Part shown: positions 16,235 through 25,892 of the stretch, piece after piece
Layout of the letters: the number at the start of each line of letters is the position of its first letter
How positions within the stretch are numbered: the stretch's first letter is position 1
Made by a program: the position numbers and the translations under genes
The notes under the pieces: model-generated
The model's database searches: none
What the model was told of the DNA's origin: nothing
The model's input: the letters and a program-made list of their open reading frames with translations, nothing else
Assembly: GCF_000497245.1 (NCBI RefSeq)
Contig: NZ_AWTC01000001.1
Coordinates: 116,233 to 180,232, forward strand
DNA: 64,000 nt
Direction of reading: 5' to 3'
Source of the DNA: Sporolactobacillus laevolacticus DSM 442
GTDB lineage: Bacteria > Bacillota > Bacilli > Bacillales > Sporolactobacillaceae

Positions 16235-16579
16235 ATGAAAAAACGATTTTTCACCATACTTTTTATCATGGCCTGTTGGACAAGTTATGTTGATCTGACT
16301 TCCGGATCACTTCCAGCCGGACAAGCTGCCCAACCTGCAAAAACGGTAACTGAAAAAGCCGCTGTCCCTTATCAACGGATCACCGTGGCTCCGGGAGATA
16401 CTCTGCTCTCCATTACCGAAAAAATTAATGAGAATGAACCTTCTATTGAAAGAGTACTTAAAGATTTCGCCGTACTGAATCCATCAGTGGATCCTAACCA
16501 TCTTCAGATCGGAGAAACCTATGCATTTCCAAATTATGATAAGACAAGCGTTTCATCACCAGCATCCACTGCTCCTTGA
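16235..16579 (+). CDS. yqfZ: Secreted LysM-domain protein (YqfZ-like)
   Basis: 114 residues from ATG 16235 with GGAG upstream: signal-peptide-like start (MKKRFFTILFIMACWTSYV), a short linker, then one LysM domain (ITVAPGDTLLSITEKI ... LNPSVDPNHLQIGETYAFP), which binds peptidoglycan. A comparable LysM gene, yqfZ, sits just upstream of ispG in Bacillus, as here. No catalytic domain. Confidence 0.8.
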   Translation: MKKRFFTILFIMACWTSYVDLTSGSLPAGQAAQPAKTVTEKAAVPYQRITVAPGDTLLSITEKINENEPSIERVLKDFAVLNPSVDPNHLQIGETYAFPNYDKTSVSSPASTAP

Positions 16580-16714
16580 TTTACAGTTGCAATTTGATGT
16601 GTAAAGTCTTTCACACATGCATTTATTCAGGCAGTCCGGGTGGATTCATGATATACTGACGTTAGTTGCAAAAGTCACAAATCATTCACTTATTTAAAAA
16701 GGAGCGAAGCGCTC

Positions 16715-17824
16715 GTGTCTGAAATTACACACCGCACGAAAACAAGAAAAGTCAAAGTGGGCAACCTGACGATCGGCGGGTCCAATGAAGTCATTATCCA
16801 AAGCATGACGACCACGAAAACGCGGGACGTCGAGGCTACCGTAGCGGAAATCAAGCGACTTGAAGATGCCGGTTGCCAAATGGTGCGTGTTGCTTGTCCG
16901 ACCATGGAAGATGCATTGGCTATTCCGGATATCAAAAGGCAAATTCATATTCCGCTCGTTGTGGATATCCATTTTAATTATAAACTGGCATTAAAGGCAA
17001 TCGAAGGTGGCGCAGATAAGATCCGGATTAACCCGGGCAATATCGGAAAACAGGAAAACGTTGAAGCGGTTGTTCGCGCCGCTAAAGAAAAACACATTCC
17101 AATACGCATTGGCGTTAATGCCGGATCCCTTGAAAAACACATCTTGGATAAGTACGGTTATCCTACTGCGGACGGAATGGTCGAAAGCGCGTTGCATCAT
17201 ATTAAGATTCTTGAAGACCTGGACTTTCACGACATTATTGTTTCGCTGAAAGCATCGAACGTTAATCTCGCCGTCGAGGCTTATGAAAAAGCGGCACGCA
17301 CCTTTGATTATCCCCTTCACTTGGGCATTACCGAATCCGGCACACTGTTCTCAGGAAGCATTAAAAGTGCCGCCGGTTTGGGTATTCTGCTGAACAAAGG
17401 GATTGGTAATACGATTCGTATCTCATTGTCTGCCGATCCTGTTCAGGAGATCAAGGTATGCCGAGAACTTCTGAAAACCTTTGGACTAACCAACGCAGCG
17501 ACACTCGTCTCCTGTCCGACCTGCGGGCGTATCCAAATTGATCTGATCAAGATTGCCAATCAAGTCGAACAATACATTTCCGACATCAATGTGCCAATTA
17601 AAGTCTCTGTGCTTGGCTGTGCCGTTAACGGTCCTGGAGAAGCTAGAGAAGCGGATATCGGTATAGCCGGCGGTCGTGGTGAAGGCCTTCTATTCCGGCA
17701 TGGCGAGGTGATTCGCAAAGTGCCTGAAGATCGCATGGTTGAAGAATTGAAAATTGAAATTGACAAGCTGGCAGCTGAATACTTTGCGAAAAAGAAAGCG
17801 GAGCAGGTTGAAGTAAACATTTAA
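16715..17824 (+). CDS. ispG: 4-hydroxy-3-methylbut-2-en-1-yl diphosphate synthase (flavodoxin)
   Basis: Penultimate step of the MEP isoprenoid pathway: reduces MEcPP to HMBPP with a [4Fe-4S] cluster. 369 residues from GTG 16715 (GGAG upstream), the usual bacterial GcpE length. The N-terminal TIM barrel contains [11 protein letters not shown]; cluster cysteines are in SCPTCGR and GCAVNGPGE near the C-terminus. Single-gene unit ending in a strong terminator; the following enzyme IspH is encoded at 22897, so both iron-sulfur steps lie within this window. Confidence 0.96.
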   Translation: MSEITHRTKTRKVKVGNLTIGGSNEVIIQSMTTTKTRDVEATVAEIKRLEDAGCQMVRVACPTMEDALAIPDIKRQIHIPLVVDIHFNYKLALKAIEGGADKIRINPGNIGKQENVEAVVRAAKEKHIPIRIGVNAGSLEKHILDKYGYPTADGMVESALHHIKILEDLDFHDIIVSLKASNVNLAVEAYEKAARTFDYPLHLGITESGTLFSGSIKSAAGLGILLNKGIGNTIRISLSADPVQEIKVCRELLKTFGLTNAATLVSCPTCGRIQIDLIKIANQVEQYISDINVPIKVSVLGCAVNGPGEAREADIGIAGGRGEGLLFRHGEVIRKVPEDRMVEELKIEIDKLAAEYFAKKKAEQVEVNI

Positions 17825-17850
17825 TATTAACTACATTAACTGCCACGTAC

Positions 17851-17885
17851 AAAAAGCAAGCCTAAAAATCTAGGCTTGCTTTTTT
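17851..17885 (+). terminator. Terminator of ispG
   Basis: AAAAAGCAAGCCTA (17851-17864) pairs perfectly with TAGGCTTGCTTTTT (17871-17884). Confidence 0.95.
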
Positions 17886-17955
17886 GTATGACGAGTTCAT
17901 AGTAATCCATATGTAGAGTTCAGGTCTTATCAAGCGTTCTCAATTTGGATAATGC

Positions 17956-17986
17956 AAAAAGACCGGAATATTATCCGGTCTTTTTA
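17956..17986 (-). terminator. Terminator of the nitroreductase gene
   Basis: AAAAAGACCGGA (17956-17967) pairs perfectly with TCCGGTCTTTTT (17974-17985); faces the minus-strand gene but could act both ways. Confidence 0.9.
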
Positions 17987-18007
17987 TTAATTACTATGAT
18001 TATTGAA

Positions 18008-18586
18008 TTACGCGTCAACCCATTCAGTGATCTCAGCAACAGATTTACGTTCAGGAACTTTTGGCGTCGTTTCTAGATCAGGGTAGCCAACATAGACAAA
18101 GCCCATGACCCGGCCATTTTCGGACACACCGAATTGCTGCTTTGCTTCTTCCGAATAAGCAGCGCCACCAGTGCGCCAGATAGAGCCAAGCCCGAGCGAA
18201 TGAGCAGCGAGCATCAGGTTTTCCACCGCACATGCGGTTGCCGCAACATCTTCAATCTCAATTGCACGAGGATTATCACTCGGTTCCATTGTTACAACAA
18301 TGATGACAGGTGCTCGTTTCGCGCTGGCAACTCCTTTTTCAAAGGCTGCATCTAAAGTCGGTTGATCGGCATCTGCCAGATTTTTCTGATTCACTTTTCC
18401 ATAAACTTCACCAAGCTTATTCCTTCCTTCACCGGTCAAAACGGTAAAGTGCCACGGCTCAGTGTTCATATGATTCGGTGCCCGTCTTGCAGCATCAAGA
18501 ATTTGTTCAATTATTTCTTTTGACGGTTCCTGTTCTGTGACTTTGCGTATCGAACGCCGTGTGTTTATCGCGTCAATGGTCTCCAT
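18008..18586 (-). CDS. Nitroreductase-family flavoprotein
   Basis: FMN-dependent NAD(P)H oxidoreductase fold, about 192 residues. The N-terminal INTRRSIRK binds flavin phosphate, PNHMNTEPWHFTVL is the family core motif, and LGLGSIWRTGG lies near the C-terminus. AAGGA is better spaced for ATG 18586 than for the ATG nine bases earlier (18595). Similar to B. subtilis YdgI/YodC-type reductases; natural substrate unknown. Transcribed alone. Confidence 0.85.
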   Translation of the reverse strand: METIDAINTRRSIRKVTEQEPSKEIIEQILDAARRAPNHMNTEPWHFTVLTGEGRNKLGEVYGKVNQKNLADADQPTLDAAFEKGVASAKRAPVIIVVTMEPSDNPRAIEIEDVAATACAVENLMLAAHSLGLGSIWRTGGAAYSEEAKQQFGVSENGRVMGFVYVGYPDLETTPKVPERKSVAEITEWVDA

Positions 18587-18747
18587 AGCACTCATTCCTT
18601 TTTGTATATGTTCAAAATATCTCTAATTTAGTGTAACATTTATCACAGTTAACCTTCTAGAAATATGCACCGCAAAACAGCTAATTAAACCCAAACATAT
18701 TTTCAATTTGTCCCCTGCTATTCTTTACATTCTAAAACAAAACAAAA

Positions 18748-18771
18748 GAACCTTTACCGAAGCAAAGGTTC
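18748..18771 (-). terminator. Terminator of the yqfX-like gene
   Basis: GAACCTTT (18748-18755) pairs with AAAGGTTC (18764-18771); the minus strand continues with a T-rich tract just after the gene ends at 18782. Confidence 0.8.
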
Positions 18772-18781
18772 CCTTGTTTTT

Positions 18782-19153
18782 TTACCAAAAAAGCGGTGAA
18801 AGCAATTGAATCAGTACAGCGAGACAGCCAATACCGATCGCCCATCCTCCCAATGTTCGAGCGCCTTGCCTAAGGGCAATATAGCCAATAATGATTCCGG
18901 CAATACCCAAGACTATCGGCAGGAAGAACAATGAGATAACGGAACAAACCAAAGCTAACCAACCAATGCCTTTGCCGCCTTCAACAGTTCCTCGATGATC
19001 ACCACGTGTGGAACGGTTATCATCATTGCGCGATCTTCCCGCTTCCGGATCATATTGATCGGCAGACAGTTCTCTCGCGTATTCCTCATTATGAAAAGCA
19101 TTTTGCTTATCATATAATGAGTCTTCATCGTGAAAATGATCCTTATCAGCCAT
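18782..19153 (-). CDS. yqfX: DUF4190-type membrane protein (YqfX-like)
   Basis: 123 residues from ATG 19153 (GTGAGGGG upstream). The first 60 residues are hydrophilic and rich in Asp, Glu, His and Arg; two glycine-rich helices follow (about 65-92 and 100-120), with SLFFLPIVLGIAGIIIGYIAL typical of DUF4190. B. subtilis yqfX has the same design and lies near ispG. Function unknown. Confidence 0.72.
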   Translation of the reverse strand: MADKDHFHDEDSLYDKQNAFHNEEYARELSADQYDPEAGRSRNDDNRSTRGDHRGTVEGGKGIGWLALVCSVISLFFLPIVLGIAGIIIGYIALRQGARTLGGWAIGIGCLAVLIQLLSPLFW

Positions 19154-19234
19154 AATGACCCCTCACTTTCATTTTAGGATCACCTATAGTGTGACTCATA
19201 AAGATGATTTTCACAGATGCACATTATGGAAATT

Positions 19235-20224
19235 TTATGGGGATACAAAGGGAAGAAAAAAACTGACGGTTGTCCCTTTTCCAGGAACACTGCTAACGCA
19301 AAAAATTCCCCGATGATCGGCAACAATCTTCTTACAGAGTGACAATCCAATTCCAGTTCCTCTTGGTTTTGTTGTATAAAGCGGCTGACCAAGATTCTTG
19401 AGCACATCTGTCTCCATCCCTGGACCATTATCAATTAATGAAAAACGGTACCCTTTATCTTCCACGCTTCCACGAAATACAATTTTCTTGTCTCTTGTAC
19501 GGTCATTAAATGCTTCCAATGCATTACGAAGCAAGTTAATCATGACTTGTTTTATTTTATCAACATCTACTTTGCATACGTTTTCAGAATAAGTAACATC
19601 GTAATCGAAGTCAATCTTATTCACGATACATTCCGCTGACAAGAGTGAAACAATTGTCTTACAGAGCGCATCAGGGTTCATGGACTGATAATTGCACTTC
19701 CTTGATGACATCGTCAAGAAATTTTCCAATATCGTATACATTCTGTCAATTTCCGACAAAATAACCGGCTGGTATTTATCGTATTCCTTCGTATATTCAC
19801 ATAATTGTAAAAAACCTTTGATGACAGTCAGAGGATTTCTCAGTTCATGCGCAAATTCAGCAGTCATCCGAGTCAGCATTTGCGTTCGAAAACCAACAAG
19901 AATAATTTTTCCTGCCTTCATAAAACCATTATATAAAGTACCAAGATCTTTCTCGCTTAATTTATCCCTAAGAAGGGCAGAGACGATGTCATTGCTCTCT
20001 ATAATTGTTTTCAGATAAGTTTTCACTTCCAAAGCGATATGATCCGTAAAGAAATTCAGAAAGTGTGTGCCGAATCGATCCACTAATACCTGTCCATTTT
20101 TGTTGCACTCCAGTATTCGTCCATCAGGAGTCAGGCAAAAACGTATCTCCAAAGAAAATTGTTCTTCAAATTGGTCTTTTTCAGTAACAGAAAGAAACGA
20201 TTCACGGTAGATAATTGTTATCAC
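19235..20224 (-). CDS. Sporulation-type sensor histidine kinase
   Basis: 329 residues, cytoplasmic. The N-terminal about 110 residues (LEIRFCLTPDGRILECNKNG) resemble a degenerate PAS domain. The H-box FAHELRNPLTVIKGFLQLC matches the Spo0F-phosphorylating Kin family signature; the catalytic domain has the N-box LLRNALEAF, DNGPGM, and GTGIGLSLCKKIVADH. No response regulator gene is adjacent, as expected for an orphan kinase feeding the phosphorelay. The likely target, Spo0F, is inference. Its input signal is unknown; no transmembrane helix is present. Confidence 0.85.
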   Translation of the reverse strand: MITIIYRESFLSVTEKDQFEEQFSLEIRFCLTPDGRILECNKNGQVLVDRFGTHFLNFFTDHIALEVKTYLKTIIESNDIVSALLRDKLSEKDLGTLYNGFMKAGKIILVGFRTQMLTRMTAEFAHELRNPLTVIKGFLQLCEYTKEYDKYQPVILSEIDRMYTILENFLTMSSRKCNYQSMNPDALCKTIVSLLSAECIVNKIDFDYDVTYSENVCKVDVDKIKQVMINLLRNALEAFNDRTRDKKIVFRGSVEDKGYRFSLIDNGPGMETDVLKNLGQPLYTTKPRGTGIGLSLCKKIVADHRGIFCVSSVPGKGTTVSFFLPFVSP

Positions 20225-20602
20225 TCCCCTGCATTAGTAACAGCTTCTCAGTCACCATTCCCCAGAAGGATGCATACTTTTTGTGTTCTGTATAGCACGA
20301 AAAAGCATAATCGCTCGCGTTCTGCTTTCTTATTTGTCTTTGTCATTTTCAGCATGACTGGAACGTTCGCAGTTTGAGCTGAACTTTTATCAGTGTGATG
20401 GAACACAAATATCTCTTTTTTTATCACTCTTATTGACCTTAATTATACTTTAATCCTGTGCATTGTGACAATTTTATTGGCAATTATTGTTAGACAAGTT
20501 CCGACATTTTTCAGAAATATTTGCATTCTGTCTACGTCATCATTTTCAAGAATCAATCATAGTTTAAACAGTGAGTCTAATATAGGAATTGGAGTTGACT
20601 AT
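20225..20602. other. Divergent intergenic region between the kinase and yqfT
   Basis: AT-rich, no gene recognised; should hold the promoters of both genes but I see no convincing pair of hexamers. Confidence 0.4.
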
Positions 20603-20866
20603 ATGAATCCTTTCATTGAACAGCTTGTGATCCAGCGAATGAACCAATTGACGCCCGGAGAACTTTATCAATATGCCAGCCAATATAATATTCCGGTGAC
20701 AAAGCAACAAGCCTCTAGTATCGCCATGCGTGTTCAGAATAAAAATATTAACCCTTTCAAGCCGGACGGTCAGCAGACACTTCGAAAAATCCTCAATGAA
20801 GAGATTGGAACTGAGCTTGCCGAAATTCTTGAAAAACAATTTGAACATTTGGCGAAGGGGCTGTAA
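20603..20866 (+). CDS. yqfT: DUF2624 protein (YqfT)
   Basis: 87 residues from ATG 20603 (TTGGAG upstream): MNPFIEQLVIQRMNQLTPGEL, then a predicted all-helical protein with YNIPVTKQQASSIAMRVQ and PFKPDGQQTLRKIL. It matches the short Bacillus YqfT family, found next to nfo in B. subtilis, as here, but convergent. Function unknown. A longer frame from 20465 has no ribosome site. Confidence 0.82.
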   Translation: MNPFIEQLVIQRMNQLTPGELYQYASQYNIPVTKQQASSIAMRVQNKNINPFKPDGQQTLRKILNEEIGTELAEILEKQFEHLAKGL

Positions 20867-20897
20867 CTTTGCCATAGAAATTGAGCATCAAAACCCA

Positions 20898-20927
20898 TTA
20901 AAAAACCGGAGCAAATAAATGCTCCGG
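20898..20927 (-). terminator. Terminator of nfo (and possibly yqfT)
   Basis: CCGGAGC (20906-20912) and GCTCCGG (20921-20927) with a T-run on the minus strand immediately after; the plus side is also T-rich. Confidence 0.85.
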
Positions 20928-20942
20928 AATTCTTTCTATTAA

Positions 20943-21839
20943 TCAAGATTGCGATTCGATATCCTGAATCAAATGCTCATTAAATTGTTGCTTTTTAAAC
21001 ATGTCAATTTCATACTTATATGGCGGTTTTTTGTTTTTCTTATCAGTACCGACATAAGGTGTCTCGAGAATTTTTGGTGAATGTTCAAGCTGTGGATGAT
21101 GAACGATGTAATTCAGGACATCAAAACCAATGGTTCCCAAACCAATATTTTCGTGACGGTCTTTTCTGGACCCTTCAGGATTTTTGCTGTCATTCACGTG
21201 TACCACTTGAATCCGGTTAACACCGACTACGCGATCAAATTCTTCGAGTACACCATCAAAATCTTCAGCGATCGGATAACCTGCATCGTTTGTGTGGCAA
21301 GTATCAAAGCACACAGATAATTTTTCTTCCAGTTGCACACCATCAATAATTTTTGCAAGATGTTCAAATTGGAAACCGCATTCGCTACCCTTTCCTGCCA
21401 TCGTTTCCAAAGCAATCTGCACCTTATCCCGCGGCTCGAGTACCTCATTTAGGCCTTCAATGATTTTCTTAATTCCAACGTCAACACCTGCGCCAACATG
21501 AGCACCAGGATGCAAAACAATCTGTTTCGCTCCGATTGCTTCAGCACGATCAATTTCTTTGCGCAGGAAAGAAACGCCTAAAGCGAATGTCTCCGGCTTC
21601 ACGGTATTAGCTATATTAATAATATATGGTGCATGAACGACCACTTCCTCAACGCCGTGCTCTGCCATATGTGCATGTCCTGGTTCAATATTTAATTTCT
21701 CAATCGGTTTTCTAACCGTATTCTGCGGTGCACCTGTATAAATCATCATGACGTTCTCTCCGAATGAGACCGCCTCTTCACTTGCGCCAAGCAACATTTT
21801 TGCGCCCGACATGTGGACATGAGATCCAATTTTCAGCAC
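20943..21839 (-). CDS. nfo: Deoxyribonuclease IV (AP endonuclease)
   Basis: Zinc-dependent class II AP endonuclease of base excision repair. GTG 21839 is chosen: AAGGAGG lies 8 bases upstream and the product then begins [16 protein letters not shown] like B. subtilis YqfS; an ATG six bases earlier is too close to the ribosome site. About 298 residues. Metal ligands are visible in [23 protein letters not shown] and VVHVNDSK. The helicase gene cshB that sits between yqfQ and nfo in Bacillus is absent here. Confidence 0.95.
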   Translation of the reverse strand: MLKIGSHVHMSGAKMLLGASEEAVSFGENVMMIYTGAPQNTVRKPIEKLNIEPGHAHMAEHGVEEVVVHAPYIINIANTVKPETFALGVSFLRKEIDRAEAIGAKQIVLHPGAHVGAGVDVGIKKIIEGLNEVLEPRDKVQIALETMAGKGSECGFQFEHLAKIIDGVQLEEKLSVCFDTCHTNDAGYPIAEDFDGVLEEFDRVVGVNRIQVVHVNDSKNPEGSRKDRHENIGLGTIGFDVLNYIVHHPQLEHSPKILETPYVGTDKKNKKPPYKYEIDMFKKQQFNEHLIQDIESQS

Positions 21840-22075
21840 AGACATCTCCTCCTTTATACCTTGTTATTTTAACATAGTTGTACCACTTTGCACTTTATTG
21901 CCGGCTTATCAACGATTGTCACCGTTAAAGCACGGCCGACATAAACTAGATATCAGCAAGTATCCCTGTTTTGTACCGGATTACAGTGTTAATCAGGCCT
22001 TGTTCGCCCCGTGACAGAGTCATAAAATCGCATCACTTGAATAGCGTACAAACGTCGTTAAGAAAGGAATGAGTC

Positions 22076-22702
22076 ATGATGCCACCGTTTGACCGTGGGC
22101 CGCAGCAGCCATTTTTCTGGAATCCTCCTGTACAGTCTTCACAGCGCCCCACGCCGCCAACTCGTGGGTTCCCGCCAATTTTCCCAAGCATGGCTCCTCC
22201 TCCGTCTCAAGCTCCGATTCCTCCATCTTCAGCTACAGGTGGATTGGGCGGATTAAGCGGATTAATCTCATCATTTCTTTCCCCCGGAACAGCTGGCGGC
22301 TCAGGAGGAGGTATGAATCTATTTGGCATGCTCATGAATGCTCAGAAGGCCATACAGACGGCTCAAACTGTACTTCCTATGATTCAACAGTTTGGACCGC
22401 TGATAAAGAATGCCCCGGCCATTATCAGCGTGCTCAAAGGCATGCAAGAAGATTCTGCAACTGAGGATTCGAAGAATGAGGACAAAAAGGATGAAGAACA
22501 AAATGGCGATACTGAATCGCCTGTTGAGCCCAAAAATCAGAATATTTCTAGTGAATCGCATCATGCAACTGTGCAAACCGAGAAAAAAAAGACTAGAACC
22601 ACTCAAAAAGTCAAAAAGACGACTGCATTACAAAAAAAAGCCTCTTTGTTGAATAGCGATACACTGCCAACAAAGCCATCGGTTCCACGTATGTATATTT
22701 AG
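22076..22702 (+). CDS. yqfQ: YqfQ/VrrA family protein
   Basis: 208 residues, low complexity at both ends: Pro/Gln/Phe-rich N-terminus (PPFDRGPQQPFFWNPP), Gly/Ser stretch (about 60-80), a hydrophobic core (about 82-122, MNLFGMLMNAQKAIQTAQTV then LPMIQQFGPLIKNAPAII), then an acidic and finally lysine-rich tail. The central block is the YqfQ signature; in Bacillus anthracis the homologue carries the vrrA variable repeat. AAAGGAATGAG precedes ATG 22076. Associated with spores in relatives; role unknown. Confidence 0.75.
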   Translation: MMPPFDRGPQQPFFWNPPVQSSQRPTPPTRGFPPIFPSMAPPPSQAPIPPSSATGGLGGLSGLISSFLSPGTAGGSGGGMNLFGMLMNAQKAIQTAQTVLPMIQQFGPLIKNAPAIISVLKGMQEDSATEDSKNEDKKDEEQNGDTESPVEPKNQNISSESHHATVQTEKKKTRTTQKVKKTTALQKKASLLNSDTLPTKPSVPRMYI

Positions 22703-22765
22703 TTACTACAGATTCATTGTGTTCATGACATGGGTCATTTATAATAATTGAGAAGTATCACTATA

Positions 22766-22864
22766 AGAGGGTGTTCAAAAAAGCCCAGGAAAAAATCAGC
22801 TGATGTTTCGCAGGATGCTGCGTTCTTAGCGTGAATCTTTCGTCCTCCTTTTTTGAACAGAACC
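22766..22864. repeat. Dispersed inverted-end repeat, copy A
   Basis: Begins AGAGGGTGTTCAAAAAAG and ends with CGTCCTCCTTTTTTGAACAG, the same termini as copies at 41019, 45570 and 63683. Its inner part contains TTTCGCAGGATGCTGCG, similar to the small AGGAT hairpin of copy D. It lies between yqfQ and ispH, about 33 bases before the ispH start. Confidence 0.75.
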
Positions 22865-22896
22865 AATATGCAGAAACTGCAGAACGGGGAGATTCC

Positions 22897-23859
22897 ATGA
22901 AAGTTATCAAAGTCTCACCGCGAGGCTATTGCTACGGCGTTGTCGACGCCTTGGTCATTGCAAGACAAGCTGCCATGAATCCAGACTTGCCAAGGCCCAT
23001 ATATATATTAGGAATGATCGTCCATAATCACCATGTCACTGAGGCCCTGAAAGAGGATGGAGTCATCACGCTTGACGTTCGCGGTAAAAAAAGAATCGAT
23101 CTGCTTCAGGAAATCGATCATGGAACCGTGATCTTTACAGCTCATGGTGTATCGCCTGAAGTCAGGCAAATTGCAAAGCAAAGAGGATTGACCGCGATCG
23201 ACGCGACCTGTCCTGATGTCACAAAAACCCACAATCTTATTGAAGAAAAGAAAAAAGAAGGCTATCACGTCATCTACATCGGCAAAAAGGGGCATCCTGA
23301 GCCTGAAGGAGCAATCGGTGTCGCACCGGATATTGTCCACCTTGTAGAGACAATGGATGATGTCGATCAACTCCAGTTGGACACTGACAAGATTATAATT
23401 ACCAATCAAACGACGATGAGCCAGTGGGATGTCATGGACATCATGAATTATATAAAAACCAAGTACCCTCAGGCGGAAAACTGTAATGAAATTTGCCAAG
23501 CAACTCAGACGAGACAAGAGGCTGTCGCATCGCAGGCGAAGGATTCGGATTTGCTGATTGTCGTTGGTGATCCGCGCAGCAACAATTCAAACCGTCTTGC
23601 TCAAGTGTCGAAAGAAATTGCGCATACACACTCTTACCGCATTGCCGACCTTTCCGAACTTAAACTGGAATGGCTGAAAGGTGTTCACACCGTTGCTGTC
23701 ACTGCCGGAGCGTCTACTCCGACCCAACTGACCAAAGAAGTCATTCTGTTCCTCGATCAGTATGATCCTGATAATCCTGAGACATGGTCGACTGAAAGCA
23801 GAGCAACAAAAAACAAAAATATTTTACCTAAGGTTAAATTGAAGCAGCAGACCAAATAA
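22897..23859 (+). CDS. ispH: 4-hydroxy-3-methylbut-2-enyl diphosphate reductase
   Basis: Last MEP-pathway enzyme; reduces HMBPP to IPP and DMAPP with a [4Fe-4S] cluster. ATG 22897 has GGGGAG upstream and gives 320 residues ([18 protein letters not shown]). The three cluster cysteines are in RGYCYGV, DATCPDV and [21 protein letters not shown] contains the conserved Thr-Thr segment. The longer frame from 22831 runs into repeat copy A and is rejected. Followed by its own terminator. Confidence 0.96.
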   Translation: MKVIKVSPRGYCYGVVDALVIARQAAMNPDLPRPIYILGMIVHNHHVTEALKEDGVITLDVRGKKRIDLLQEIDHGTVIFTAHGVSPEVRQIAKQRGLTAIDATCPDVTKTHNLIEEKKKEGYHVIYIGKKGHPEPEGAIGVAPDIVHLVETMDDVDQLQLDTDKIIITNQTTMSQWDVMDIMNYIKTKYPQAENCNEICQATQTRQEAVASQAKDSDLLIVVGDPRSNNSNRLAQVSKEIAHTHSYRIADLSELKLEWLKGVHTVAVTAGASTPTQLTKEVILFLDQYDPDNPETWSTESRATKNKNILPKVKLKQQTK

Positions 23860-23870
23860 GACCTATATAA

Positions 23871-23903
23871 CAAAAAGAGGCGGACAACAGTCCCCTCTTT
23901 TTT
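23871..23903 (+). terminator. Terminator of ispH
   Basis: AAAAAGAGG (23872-23880) pairs with CCTCTTTTTT (23894-23903). Confidence 0.8.
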
Positions 23904-23929
23904 GCATTGAAAACCAAAATGATCACCCA

Positions 23930-25063
23930 CTAGACAACAAAGTGGAATGGGTTTGTCACTGCTTTTGAAATGAGTACCTCCGTGTCACTTTTTTCTTCAG
24001 CGATGACTTTGCACAGAAAGTCTTTAACCCCCTGTTTCATCACGGATTCAATATGATGACCAGCATCTATAACATTCAGACCGCAAAGCAGTGCATCGTG
24101 GGCAGTATGGTAATAGATATCGCCGGTAATCAGGACATCTGCCCCCTGATATTTTGCGTACGGAATCAGGCTATTCCCATCACCGCCGGATACAGCGACT
24201 GTTTTCACCATGTTCTCCGGCGATCCAACTGTCCTCAGGCCTTCTAAGCCAAGTTTTTCTTTTACGAGAAGACAATAGTCTTTAAATGGAATTGCTTCGG
24301 AAAGTTTTCCGATTCTTCCAAGTCCATATTTTTTACCTTCATTCTGCAGAGGAATGACGTCATAGGCAACTTCTTCATAGGGATGCGCTTTGATCATTTT
24401 CTGGATCGTTATATGAAGCAAATGTTCAGGAACGACCGCTTCAATTTTCTCTTCTGATGTTTTTTCAATCTTATCGACCGTTCCCTTATATGGTTTTGCA
24501 CCTGACTGTGGAAGAAAAGCGCCCTCTCCATGCGTACTGAACGAGCAGCGCGTGTATTTTCCAATTGCTCCGGCTCCGGCATCGCCCAGGACATCCCTTA
24601 TATGTTCAGCATGACTCACTGGAACGTAGACCGCCAGCTTATATAACGGTTCAGAATAAGTGGGTTGCAAAATATCTGTGTCTTTCAATCCAAGCTGATC
24701 CGCCAGCATGTCGTTCACACCGCCTTCTGCAATATCGAGGTTGGTATGGGCGGCATAAACGGCTATATCATGTTTAATGCACTTGGTTACAATTTTCCCC
24801 TGCCCTTCATCCGAACGAACATTTTTCAGTGGATGGAAGATTAAAGGATGATGGGCGATAATTAAATCCACATTCTTTTCTGCTGCTTCATCTGCAACGT
24901 TTTCTAGCAGGTCCAAGGTGACCATGACGCGTTTAACTTTTTTATGCAAGCTCCCTACTAAAAGACCGATTTTGTCATGCTCATAAGCCAGTTTCTTGGG
25001 CGCCCACGCTTCAAAACGCTGAATGAGCCGGTCTCCTGAAATCCACTGTGCCACTTTGATCAC
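23930..25063 (-). CDS. yqfO: Nif3-like dinuclear metal-binding protein (YqfO)
   Basis: 377 residues, the long Firmicute form: two Nif3 halves flanking an inserted PII/CutA-like domain (about residues 125-235). Metal-site motifs are IIAHHPLIFHPLKN (N-terminal half) and ITGDIYYHTAHDALLCGLNVIDAGHH (C-terminal half, split here: ITGDIYYH then NVIDAGHH). Often named GTP cyclohydrolase I type 2 on weak grounds; the biological role is unsettled. Follows trmK closely and is probably cotranscribed with it. Confidence 0.9.
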   Translation of the reverse strand: MIKVAQWISGDRLIQRFEAWAPKKLAYEHDKIGLLVGSLHKKVKRVMVTLDLLENVADEAAEKNVDLIIAHHPLIFHPLKNVRSDEGQGKIVTKCIKHDIAVYAAHTNLDIAEGGVNDMLADQLGLKDTDILQPTYSEPLYKLAVYVPVSHAEHIRDVLGDAGAGAIGKYTRCSFSTHGEGAFLPQSGAKPYKGTVDKIEKTSEEKIEAVVPEHLLHITIQKMIKAHPYEEVAYDVIPLQNEGKKYGLGRIGKLSEAIPFKDYCLLVKEKLGLEGLRTVGSPENMVKTVAVSGGDGNSLIPYAKYQGADVLITGDIYYHTAHDALLCGLNVIDAGHHIESVMKQGVKDFLCKVIAEEKSDTEVLISKAVTNPFHFVV

Positions 25064-25075
25064 TCCTGATCCATT

Positions 25076-25795
25076 TTATGATTCAAGTTGATTTAAGCAA
25101 GACTTGATCAATTGCAAATAGTTTTCACTATCCTCTTTCTTTCGGCGTACGGAATCAGTTTCTTCTGCATGATTCAGAGCATCCAGAATATCGAACAGTT
25201 TTTTCTCACGTCTTTTCCATTTTTTTATAAACGCCGGCTCTCCTTTTTTTGAGAGTATCGGCCCCATTTGCAACTCCATATCCGTTAACTCTTTTCTCTC
25301 CGCTACTTGTCTGGCCTGAATAATTTCATAAAAGTGAGGAAATTCCTCAACAATACATTCATCTATAATGTCCCATCCGTTATCATTGAGCCATTTTCGG
25401 ACATATGCCTCACGAATGTTCGGTTGAAGAATAAGTACTGTATTAGTACTAAGTTTAGACTTTCCGCGTTCGAGAATATCACGAATCAGTTCGCCACCCA
25501 TACCGGCGATTACAATAGCATCTGCTTGACCAGGCTCACGAATCACATCGAGCCCATCACCCATTCGAACGTCAATATACTCCTGCATTCTAGACGTCTT
25601 CACATTATTTAGAGCCTGATAATAAGGTCCTGGTCTAACTTCACCCGCAATTGCTGTTTCTGCGATTTTGTCTTGAACCGCACGCAAGGGCAGATGGGCA
25701 TGGTCAGAACCGATATCTGCCAAACATTTTGATTTTGGAATAAATTGAAGCACGGCATTCAATCTTGGGGATAATTGTACGGTTTCCATAGTCAC
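25076..25795 (-). CDS. trmK: tRNA (adenine22-N1)-methyltransferase
   Basis: Methylates N1 of A22 in the D-loop of certain tRNAs. 239 residues: SAM-binding motif LADIGSDHAHLPL (about 20-32), catalytic-region motif VIAGMGGELI (about 92-101), and a C-terminal helical extension (KKWKRREKKLFDIL) typical of TrmK. B. subtilis places it between sigA and yqfO, as here; the cytochrome gene cccA that lies between in Bacillus is not present. Confidence 0.93.
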   Translation of the reverse strand: MTMETVQLSPRLNAVLQFIPKSKCLADIGSDHAHLPLRAVQDKIAETAIAGEVRPGPYYQALNNVKTSRMQEYIDVRMGDGLDVIREPGQADAIVIAGMGGELIRDILERGKSKLSTNTVLILQPNIREAYVRKWLNDNGWDIIDECIVEEFPHFYEIIQARQVAERKELTDMELQMGPILSKKGEPAFIKKWKRREKKLFDILDALNHAEETDSVRRKKEDSENYLQLIKSCLNQLES

Positions 25796-25892
25796 AATCC
25801 TTACATATCAATTCATATTTCCCTGTTATCGTACCACAAAGGTGGAAAAAACCCCAATTATCAAAGACGAGCACAGAAATAAAAATAACATA

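Noticed and set aside
22831..22896. Longer N-terminus for ispH
   Set aside because: It extends into repeat copy A and lacks a ribosome site, while ATG 22897 has GGGGAG and fits the family.
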